Source of the DNA: Amoebophrya sp. A120
Lineage: Eukaryota > Sar > Dinophyceae > Syndiniales > Amoebophryaceae
Direction of reading: 5' to 3'
Length of the DNA: 64,000 nt
Assembly (NCBI GenBank): GCA_905178155.1
Contig: CAJINV010000004.1
Span: 7,144,607 to 7,208,606 of the forward strand
Both the position numbers and the translations under genes were made by a program. Positions 31,022 through 40,300 of this stretch are shown one piece after another (position 1 is the first letter of the stretch; every line of letters starts with the position of its first letter). The notes under the pieces were generated by a model, which ran no database searches, was not told the origin of the DNA, and was given only the letters and a program-made list of their open reading frames with translations.

Positions 31022-34000
31022 CTATGCTCCCGCCGCGGCCTCCCCTGCTGGTCCGGCACCTGGGCCACCGGGTCGCGCGCCGACCAGGGTTAAATTGTTG
31101 TCCGTCACCCGCTATCAAATGCAAAAATGTCCAGGTCTGGAACTTTGTGATGCTGACACATGCGTCGCAAACAGACTCCAACACGCAGCTACGCATCAGA
31201 AATTTCTGAGTGGTTATGAGAAATCGCGTTTTTGCATTACAGAAGGAGGTTGACGCTATCCAACAACATGCATCACAGAGTCTAGGGGCATAAGAGTTCA
31301 GCAATACAAATCTCGTATTCATCTTCCAGACCCAGGAGACATTTTTGCCTTTGATACTCGCTCCTGCTCGCACGTGCGGTAGAGAATGTCCTCGTATTCT
31401 GCGATATCGACAGTAAATTTCCTGTACACGTACAATTGCGGTTTCTGCATGACAAAACTTGGCTTCGATCCTAGTTTAGCATGACAAGTTTTACACTCCA
31501 AATTGGTGTAGTTTGTGATGCATCTTGTACATGTACGGGAAATTTGTATTGCATATGCGATCATGTCGTGCATGCGCTCCTTGGCCTCGAAGAACATTTC
31601 CAATTCGCCGTTTGCCTCCAGGAACTGCCACACGTAGGCCTTGTGGTAGAAGAGCTTCAGAAATTTTTGGTACGTGCGCATAAACAGTGTCCTCGCCGTA
31701 TCCTGAGTAAAAACGTCCCCACACCAGAGCTGTAATGCAGATTTGCAAAGACAAAAAGACTTGTGACGCGCACCCCCCATGAGAGCCATTTCCAATCGTG
31801 TTTTGGAATTTGTGATGCTGTGAACAGGATGAGCAGATGAATCTGTGATGCGGCTGCACTTGCTAACCTGCACTACACTGCATAGCGCAACTTGTCATGC
31901 GTGACTCACAAAACTCCTAGGTTTGTGTTGCAAAATCCTCATCCTGACTCTGGTGTGGGTACGTTTTTACTCAGGATACACCGCGGTGGTGTTCGCGAGT
32001 AAAGCGCCCTGACGATCGGATTTCGCCATGAAACCTGAAGTGAAGTGAAGTGAAGTGAAGATCGCAAGAGCAATGCTCAACTCAGTTCCAGGACAAGGCC
32101 AGGTTCTGGAGTCCCCGCCGGACCCGGTCCAGAAACAGTGAGGGGAGGCGGATATATGATGTGGTGATCACTCCAAAAAAACTCCCCAGACCGTGGACTA
32201 GGTAGAATCCCCGGCCTTTTGGCACTGCAGACCGAGAGCAGTAACAGGAGCACTGTTTACGCCCAGGTGGCAACCGAGCTGCCGGGAGTCCGGGTGGGGG
32301 GTCCTCCGGGCGCACACGATGTGAGAAACAACCGAGCGGCGACGACGCGACGAAACTTCACACACGACAACACGAGGACAGAAGCGAAGAAAACCACAGG
32401 ACGCGGGGAACCTAAGTCCTAAGCCTAGCTGCTTTAGCATATGCGGCCCAGCTATGCAGCACAGGTGGCGCAGCGCCAACTGGAGCCGTTAATTGGGATA
32501 ACAAACGCTAGCGAATAAGTATTGTACGTGGGCTGCAGTTCCAAATTCACACCGCTACAAGTACAAGAAAGGAGCTAGCAAAGAAACTTACAAGGATACT
32601 ATAACTATTGAAGAGACAAAATTCTATGGGAAAGCGAATGTAAGTCACAACAGAGAAACAGGAGTAAATCAAAATCAGAGGCGATTATAGGACGCGCCAC
32701 TGTGTCTGTGCTTGTAGATGTACAGGGCTAGCAAAAAAAACCCAAAGAAGAGAAAAGCGCAGCGCTTCGTATGATCCTCTCACCAAACTTCACTGCGTCG
32801 AAAGTCGGCCAATCTGCTCGGAGGCACGGCAGCAACTGGGAGGCGACATCACTGAGCACTCATAGTGATATCTAGCACGGGCGGTCGCTCCGCGACCGCC
32901 GGGAGTTGAGCACTCATAGTGATAGTGTGTTACTCATGTAGGTGGAGTCATACTATTCGGGCGGCAATAAACGGGGAAAACGGGACACAAACAACAACGA
33001 ACCAACAGCGCTCGCCAAGCGCACAGCTTGATCGGGTGAGGTAGAACAACTACACAAAACCGCGGCACGCTGGAACAACAACCAGGGGAGACACAAAGCA
33101 AAGAATCTCGGAGCCTTTGGAGCCCCGCGCCTGGGAATGGTTTCAATTTGCCAGACTATGGGCGGGGAGTCTGGGAATGGTTGGTAGTTTGCCAGGCGAA
33201 GTGAAATCAGCTATCTAAACAACACAGGGAGAGAACGCCCTAAAAATAAGCGGTGGTGTTCGCGAGTAAAGCGCCCTGACGATCGGATTTCGCCATGAAG
33301 CCTGCGAGTGGGCAGTAGATTGAGTATTTTCGTCATGTCAACATTACTATCTAAACTGCAGCAGCTGGTCAAAAATGCAGGCGAGGGGTATGTTCGGGGG
33401 TATGTTCGGGGGTGTGTCAGGGGTATGCAAATGGCCGTCAATCACGGGCGGATTACAATTTTTTGGCGAAAAAGCAACAGGCGGGGTATAAACATACCCC
33501 AGACACACCCCAGACAGACCCCCGAACACACCCCAGGCAAAAAGTCCGAACATACCCCAGACACACCCCGGGCAGACTTTCCGACACACCCCGGGCAGAC
33601 TTTCGGACACACCCCGGACACACTTTGGGACCTCGCCACGCGAGATGTGCAATGGCGGGCTCCAGTTTGTCACGCGAGCCGCCACCCTGTCGAGCTTCCC
33701 GGGCCCCGTTGGCAAGGCCCAGGGACGAAAGGCGCCCTCGGTCAGCGCGGGGACCCGGTCCCCGCGTCATGACCTGGGGGCCAGATTTGGGCGCTTCCCG
33801 GACACCGTACGGCCCAGGGGCAAAAGCCCTAGGTCAGCGCGGGGACTCGGTGTCCTCACCGCGGTGGTGTTCGCGAGTAAAGCGCCCTGACGATCGGATT
33901 TCGCCATGAAACCTTCTGCGAGTAGGATGTAGGTTCAATATTTTCATCATGTCATTTGTCATGCGCATCATTTGAAGTGTGTGTAAGTAATAGTGATTCA

Positions 34001-36485
34001 TTCTGTCATGCTGATACAACAACATGATGAGTAAGTAGAAGGACCTTCCGGCACGTGTGGGGGCTCCGCAACTGCTCCGATTTTGAAGCCACCATGTCCC
34101 AACCACGGCAGAAATTTCAAGCCCTCCCGGTGCCCACCGCTGGGGTTCATGAGCTCCTGAATCGCAGCCGTGCACTCCAACGGTTGAATAGCCAGGTGGA
34201 TCTGATATTCATATTTGTCATCTTCTGCATGTAGAAATATAATGCTGCACGCATGAAGAAGATGTCTTGTATGACAGCACGAACTACATGAACAATCTGT
34301 CATGCTACAAAAACTTCATAAAGACAAATTCTCTTACGTATCCTTCCGCATCCTCGCTCCCGTCGCCAATCACCTCGGTTAAGTGGTCCTGCAAATCTTC
34401 CTTCTTCAATCGGTCGAACCCGCGCATCAAAATCGAGCACGCCAAGTACCGGTTCTGTTTCAATTTCCCCGGCCCGATATCCGCGAGGAAGTTCTTTTCC
34501 TCGAACAGGTCCGTGATCAATTCCCGCGTCGTGAAATTCTCGTGCTTTGCCCGGGACGGGTGGCGCACCGTATGCATCGCAAAAGTATCGCACTCGTACA
34601 AATGCATTACAAATTTCCTCAGCATGAGAAATGACATTTGTAATGCTGATTTACCTTAAGAAAAAGATTTGCAATGCATGATTGCAATACGAGTATGATA
34701 CTTTTCCACAGGATACACCGGCGATAAGGACAAAATCGGATAGCGGAACTTCACCTCGGGAACCATATTCGTGACCACTTCGTCCAGACTCGCGTTCAAC
34801 TGGGTGGCGAACCGCAGCGAGGTGGTCGCGGCAGACACCATCTGGGCGATAATCATATGCAACGCAAAAGCATCGCACTTACGTAGTAGTCGCAATCATG
34901 CATCACAAATCTCCATTGCTATACCGAGGCGAAACAGCATGACAAACCCCATTTCTCATGCTGAGCTAATTTGTGATGCAATTGCTACTAGTACGATAAT
35001 TTTGCTAAATTTTTGCAATGCATAAATTCGGTTCAAATGCAAAAACGTCGGGTGCTTCACCTTCAAGTTCTCCCGGCACATGCGGTAGGCGGCTTGGTTA
35101 TCCAACACCATCGCCAGGTCGACGTTCTCCCGGGTGTAGGCCGTTGCGAACATGCAGTTGTAGGGCTCGACGACCGAGGACACGTAGTCCTGCGAGGGGT
35201 AGACGAGCGGTTGCATGATCACCTTTTTCGCGAACTGCGCCCGGGTATTGAGAGGAAATCTATTGTTCCCGTACACGTGACGTCCAAATGCTGCTTCTGT
35301 GTGACAAAACTTGCCGCGGCCTTCGAGCTTAGTCAGCATGACAAGTTTGTTGACATCACTCCAAGCTAGAGAAATTTGTCATGCAGTTTGCACATGTACC
35401 GGAATGAATTTGTATTCCATAACGGAGGGTGTCGAGCACTTCCACGCCGACACCGGTCCCGGTCCCGCCGCCGAAGGAGTGGAAGACAAAAAACCCCTGT
35501 AACGACTGACACTTGTCCACCTCCTTTCGCACGGCATCCATCACCGACTCCTTGATTTTGTATTGGTTCGAAGCGGACCGCCCTTCAAAAAAGTTGGACC
35601 GTATGGTGAGCAAACGCGTAGTACTAATAGTCGCAGTCATGCATTACGAATCTCGTTCTCAGGGTAAATCCGAATGGCAAATTCCATCATTTGTCATGCC
35701 GAGCTAATTTGTAATGCACTTACTACTAGCACCACGATGCAACTATTGCAATTCATAGACCGGCAGTCCTGTTTGTACGCCAGGAGCGAATCTGGGTGGA
35801 AGGTTTTCCCGTGCGAGGCATTCAATAAATCGATCCTGGTTGCGGGGTCGGTATCCATGAACACCGCGCGGGGCACATGCTGGCCAGCGGCGGTCATCCC
35901 AGAGAAAAATTTGTAATGCCAAAATAAATACACAGAAGCATGCCCCACGCCATGCTGTTGTGGATCATGCGCAACACAGACTTTTTCGTGTATTTATTCT
36001 TGCATTACAAATATGACCCTTTTTTCCGTGTGATAGCGGTTTCGGCGAAAAAGGAGTTGAGCGGGTCATCGGGGAGCGATTCGCCGTGAATCTCTATCAA
36101 CTGCAAATATGTCTGGGTCTGGAAGAATGCCAGACTTGTCATGCAGGTTTTCCATGACCCATGAGGTCTGGTATGTAGGACATAGCATGAGAGATTCTGT
36201 GAGAGTTCTACGATGCCTATTCTGCATGAGAAATTGCATCTCGAAGATTAGGTCACACGTGGACAGCTTTTGGTAATCATGCAACACAAATCTTTCCCAT
36301 GATTCACATTTAGCATGACAAGTTCCAACCTTCCAGACCCAGACATATTTGCAGTGCATAATCTCGTCCCGGGTACCATCGGGGAGGATGCCGTGCTCCT
36401 CGCACATCAGCTCCCATACCTGCAGACCGACCTGGCAACCTGCCTGGCCCAGGTGGACCGTGATGCACTCTTTCACCGGTGGCAT
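31022..36485 (-). CDS. Divergent alpha-like tubulin
   Basis: GTP-binding tubulin-fold protein, modelled at roughly 520 residues (alpha-tubulin is about 450). Start at 36485: [20 protein letters not shown], then E-H-G-I-L-P-D-G as in alpha-tubulin. The nucleotide loop is [11 protein letters not shown] (usual GGGTGSG). Later family landmarks are [47 protein letters not shown] in pieces, GFKIGAV, LLANTTA and [18 protein letters not shown]. The SLDE glutamate stands where alpha-tubulin has its catalytic Glu. Oddities: the NNYARGHYT region is replaced by [15 protein letters not shown], there is an insertion around [11 protein letters not shown], and the acidic EEY tail is missing (ending [14 protein letters not shown]). 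It has nine introners plus two or three other introns. The exon encoding [15 protein letters not shown] exists in three copies. It could be a specialised flagellar or parasite-stage tubulin, or a decaying one. No frameshift seen. Confidence 0.88.
31113..31356. mobile_element. Introner family A, TSD cccgc/ctcgc
   Basis: A 244-bp element; duplications at 31108-31112 and 31357-31361 differ at one base. Excision gives E-Q-E-R-V-T-D-N-N-L, leading to the tubulin stop. Confidence 0.84.
31405..31555. mobile_element. Introner family D, TSD tgcga
   Basis: A 151-bp element with exact tgcga copies (31400-31404, 31556-31560). Excision gives [11 protein letters not shown]. It is near-identical in its arms to the copy at 50342-50492. 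Confidence 0.88.
31699..31978. mobile_element. Introner family C with a paralogous empty site
   Basis: A 280-bp element; duplications cgccg (31694-31698) and caccg (31979-31983) differ at one base. Excision gives N-T-T-A-A-R-T-L-F-M. The duplicated exon copy at 33857-33915 contains gtgtcct-caccg-cggtgg with no element, the expected uninserted state. Confidence 0.9.
32853..32928. repeat. Short hairpin between direct repeats
   Basis: The phrase gagcactcatagtgata occurs twice (about 32854 and 32909). Between the copies is ggcggtcgc-tcc-gcgaccgcc, a 9-bp perfect stem with a 3-nt loop. It lies in the presumed long tubulin intron. Confidence 0.7.
33388..33630. repeat. Inverted and tandem repeat of a gggtatgttcg-type unit
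   Basis: 33388-33427 carries gtatgttcgggg repeated. 33484-33630 carries the complement as ten or so variants of acaccccagac / acaccccgggcagactttc. The two blocks can pair, and the second is itself a tandem array of 20-30-bp units. Confidence 0.75.
33916..34042. other. Intron or intron start with TSD-like acctt
   Basis: Exact acctt copies at 33911-33915 and 34043-34047 flank 127 bp. On the minus strand this can splice as AAG/gtccttc...cagaag/GTTTC (GT-AG). The same donor could instead use the acceptor at 32037, skipping two exon copies. Terminal symmetry is weak. Confidence 0.5.
34571..34715. mobile_element. Introner family B, TSD caccg
   Basis: A 145-bp element with exact caccg copies (34566-34570, 34716-34720). 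Excision gives L-S-L-S-P-V-R-H-P-S-R-A. Confidence 0.89.
34856..35024. mobile_element. Introner family B variant, degenerate TSD
   Basis: A 169-bp element with tatgca.cgcaaaa arms. The flanking pentamers aatca (34851-34855) and aattc (35025-35029) have diverged. Excision still joins H-L-N-R-I-I-A-Q-M-V, as in alpha-tubulin (HLNRLIAQIVS). Confidence 0.82.
35246..35421. mobile_element. Introner family D, degenerate TSD
   Basis: A 176-bp element. Flanks ccggg (35241-35245) and acgga (35422-35426) match at three of five. Arms share cccgtacacgt. Excision gives V-L-D-T-L-R-A-Q-F-A-K-K in frame. Likely an older insertion. Confidence 0.75.
35602..35757. mobile_element. Introner family B variant, TSD gaccg
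   Basis: A 156-bp element with exact gaccg copies (35597-35601, 35758-35762). Arms are more diverged from the B consensus than most. Excision gives Y-K-Q-D-C-R-S-N-F-F-E-G. Confidence 0.87.
35895..36035. mobile_element. Introner, own family, TSD gcggt
   Basis: A 141-bp element with exact gcggt copies (35890-35894, 36036-36040). Ends are catccc.gagaaaaa and its partner. The second inner arm pair is gtatttatt with gcattacaaat. Excision gives [13 protein letters not shown]. Confidence 0.86.
36095..36360. mobile_element. Introner family A, TSD atctc
   Basis: A 266-bp element with exact atctc copies (36090-36094, 36361-36365). Arms share gcaaatatgtctgggtctgg. Excision gives G-T-R-D-E-I-H-G-E-S-L. 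Confidence 0.9.
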
Positions 36486-37328
36486 TTCTTGTTTTCTACT
36501 TATACTTTTACAAGAATTATGGTGTAATCAAGAAGCTCAAGGTGGAATTCGTAAATTTCTAGGTAGAAGTTTCGAGCACAAGAAGATGAAAGATCTTTCA
36601 CAAGTACAACACCGAACTGTTTTTCTGAACTGTGCGTGCTGGCGGTTTTTCCCCGCGCAAGTCGCTTGCGACAAGAGCAAGTAGACAGGGTTGTCTACAG
36701 GGAAGATTGATGCTGATGAAATTCTCTCAAAGGAAGAAGCAGGTCGTTCAAGACAACAAACAAACCAACACGACGGTCGAAATAAAGCACGCCGGCGCAA
36801 GACAACGACGAGGAACAAAATTAGAATTACTACGACGTCGATGTTGAAAGAAAAGCCCAGATGAGTCCTCTCAATTGCTACATCAGATGATTCAGCGTAT
36901 TCCTTTTCCTGGCTTCACATAAACGAAATTCTACAGGTACATTGCAACCCCCAGCGGTCGTGCTCATAATCATGTCTGTCGTGTTTTTGAATCTTGGATT
37001 ATTTTAATTCGTAAAAAAACCCAGGGGCTGTGTTCAAATTGTACAGGTTTGCTATGCGGAAACGACAACAATCCATGTTCGGTGTAAGATTGACTCAAGT
37101 TGTGAATTCAAAGAAACATGAAGCAGGCCTTTGCCGATCGGGCTTGCGCTTGGTGAACTGTATTCTTATTTTTTGGTATCAAGAAGTAGAAATTTTATCA
37201 AGGTCAGAGTATTGTTGAAATACGAAAGTTGTAACTTAAACTTGTGTTGATCTGGATCTGCTGATGCAGAAGTTTCCAATCGGTCGGTAGTTTTTTCTTC
37301 TTTGTACAACGTCGAGCTCCTCCCCTCC
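36486..37328. other. Intergenic, nothing recognised
   Basis: Between the tubulin start and the stop of the next minus-strand gene. Presumably contains the tubulin promoter, but no motif stands out. The open frames are short and unconvincing. Confidence 0.6.
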
Positions 37329-40300
37329 TCACACCGGGCACGGCAATCCGCTGTCCCCCAAGGACACGTCGAAGCGAAACACATCCTGCCCACTGCCCAG
37401 AAACACCGTAAAATCTTTCGCGCCGCTCCTCGCTGCGGTTAGCGCGATGCGGTTGTCGTTTTCTGGTAAGTCTTCCGGATTTTTCATCACATCGGGGTCG
37501 ACTTCATGCAGCTTCGGAAGTTTGTACTCCGCGAGTTGTTGGGGTTGTTGGAGCTGTTGGAATTGTTCTAGCTGTGCTGGGGATGAAATGTTGTTCTCAC
37601 CTGCTCTACTGGTGGACTCCAATTTTTCCGGGTTGCTGGTTTCCGTGCGTGTAGTTGCCGCAGCAGATGTTGGTACTACTTCAGGTCGTACTGCCGGTGC
37701 TGTTTCCGACCTTGAAGTTGTTAAACGCGGTTCCTGCTCGTGCTCCTTTTTCATCACCTTGCTTTCCTGCTCCGTTGTTGTTGTCGAAGCTGCAACCGAT
37801 GCTGCAGTAGCTTGCGTCTGACTCGTAGTACCAAGTGCAAGAACTTCACCTCCTACTCGGGCCGCTGAAGGAACTGGCGCTGGCGCTTCTTCTACTTCGC
37901 TACTACTTGTTCCGGCTTTCTCTTGCTCTCCCGAAAGAACCCCCATGTTGATCCCGCCGTGTCGTTGCCCCAGCAAAACCCGTATCCTGTGCAAGAGTAT
38001 CGCACTCGTATACGTATTGCAGTCATGCATTACAAGTCCTGTTCTTAAGGTAAATCCGCATTACAAATTTTATTTCTCATGCTGAGGAAATTTGTAATGC
38101 ATTTATACGAGTGCGATGCTTTTGCAAAGCATAACCCGATGCTGCAACCGCCAGTCATCCAGAGATTGATAGTTCTTGGACTGTCGTAACAAATCTCCCG
38201 CTTGCTGTATCGCAAGAAAAAACTGTTTCACTGTGAACCTGTGATGCAGAAAATGGAACACAAAACTTTTTGTCTTGCTACACATGCAAGGCATTGGATT
38301 TTCCAGCGTGTTTTCCCTTGGGAAGTGCGCATGACAAATTTTCAGTGTCATGCGTAACAAACTTGTGATGCAGATCTTGCAAAATCATCACAGTGAAGCA
38401 GTTTTTTCGTGGGATATGCTGCTGCGCGTCCTGCAAGCCCGCCGCAAGCTCGTCCAGGTGCGCTGCTAATCTGCTGGCCTGCTCGCCAGCAGAGCTGAAG
38501 GAGGAGGATGAGGTGGTGGAAGCGTTTAGGCTTCCCTTGTCCTCATTCATGATCGCACTTCTAGCCGTGGTCGCTGCAGTTGCACCTCCTGCTTCAGCCT
38601 GCTCCGCTGTTGCAGTGTTTTTTACCTTTACAGCTGCCTCAGCCGCTGTTGATGGCGCAGCATCGTGTGAAAGAGCTCCCGCCCCGCCCGGTGCGCCGGC
38701 TAGTTCCATAGGTTCTTTTCGATCTTTCGCAAGATCCAGCTCCACTGCCAGTTCGGACTTTGCAGGATGTTGAGCATCAGCTTCTGCGACACCACCGGAC
38801 TGTGTCTCGTCTCTTGCAGATGAAACAGCTGTACTGGCGGCAGTTTTCTTCGCTGTTGGCGAAGCAGCTGCCAACGACAACGAGGAAGGTGCTGGTACGG
38901 GAGGCGCTGCAGGTACTTCTAACACAGCGGGATTCGTAGTTTTTGATTTCAACATCAGGGGTCGTTTATCCGGATCTGACTTCACTTCCGAGGGCTTCCC
39001 ACTGTCCCCAGCGGAAGATGCAGAGATGGAAGGAGAAGACGAGGAGATCTGCTTGTCCAGCTGATTCTGGTCCTGTTCTACCACGACTTTCTTGCCACTC
39101 TCCGCCTTGGTCGTGGTATCCACTACCTGCAGAAAAAACAGGAACGAATTCGTCCCGCCAGCGGGGCTTTCTCCAACGCCCGCAGTAGATTCGCCCTCTC
39201 GGGGGGCCGCGGTCGTGGCTTCCTCCTCATCCTCCTTCTTTGGCTTCCAACGGACCAGCGCGTCGTGCACAGGTATGAAAAAGGTGAAATGGGGTTTCTG
39301 ACAGTCAACTGGCGCTGCATCACCGTACGTATAGATTGATCGCGGAAATATAGGAATCTGATCTGAGAGGAAAAACACAGCCTCTAGTTTGATGGAACCC
39401 AAAGAGGGTCTCATCTTTGTTGGCGAATTCATCCCATACACACAAGTCGACATCAATCAGGTACTTCTACTTACATGGTACAACTGTGCGCCAATATCAC
39501 GGTGACAACGCAAAGTCCCTACTTTTCACCGCTTTGATAATCAGCGCTTTCACTTCGCTTGCCGGTGGCGCTGGCGTGGTTGTGGGTTGTGTCAAGTTTG
39601 TCCGCAAAAACTTGTACCAAATGCAAAAATGTCTGGGTCTGGAAGAATGCAAGTTTGTCATGCTTGTCCAGCATGACTCTTGAATCTGTCATGCATGAGC
39701 AGGAAAGCAGCCTCTTACCTGTCATGCAAAAACGCAGTTTTTCATGCGGGAAGCGCAACACGACATAGGAGCTCAGAAACTTGTAATGCGTGGCCGCGTA
39801 AGAACCCAGTGCGCCCACTATGCACGAACTAGCAGTTTCCAGACCCAGACATATTTGCAATACATAACTTGATTTCCGGCACCACCCCGTGCTCCAACGC
39901 TTCGGCAACCGGGGTTCCAGGTTCGCAGTCCGTCGAGTGGTCGACCAGGGTGAATGTGATGAGGTAGATGAACACCTCCCCCCAGGTCTTGAAGCACCCT
40001 TTCATCTTCTTGGCAGAAATCTTGCTGCCGCGGAGGAGAGCGACCTGATCGTGGTCCTGGTTCATCTTGTCTACACCAGCTAGAGTTGTACCTCCCACCT
40101 CCGCAGCTGCGGGGTCATTCGCGGTCGTCCCCGCCTTGGAGGACGTGGTCGTCGACACAGGACTCAACCCAGCGTCCAGGTAGTGGTGTGGCTGGATGGC
40201 GACGACGTTTGGATTTGATGTTTCACCAGGGACGTCGGAGATCATGACTGGTGGAGATTTTTGCGATTGGGAGGTGGAACCCAGAGCAAATAAACCAAGC

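Larger units (their letters stand above)
31979..33915. repeat. Tubulin exon present three times
   Basis: A stretch of about 50 bp encoding [15 protein letters not shown] occurs identically at 31984-32030, 33251-33300 and 33862-33911. Copies 2 and 3 (33250 and 33857) also share about 40 bp of flanking intron. The copy nearest 31979 is preceded, on the minus strand, by cttcacttcacttcag, a good acceptor. The other two therefore probably lie inside a 2-kb intron. Confidence 0.85.

Noticed and set aside
33862-33911. Second and third tubulin exon copies as mutually exclusive exons
   Set aside because: Copy lengths and borders do not keep the frame when added or swapped as far as I can tell; kept only as a possibility in the findings.
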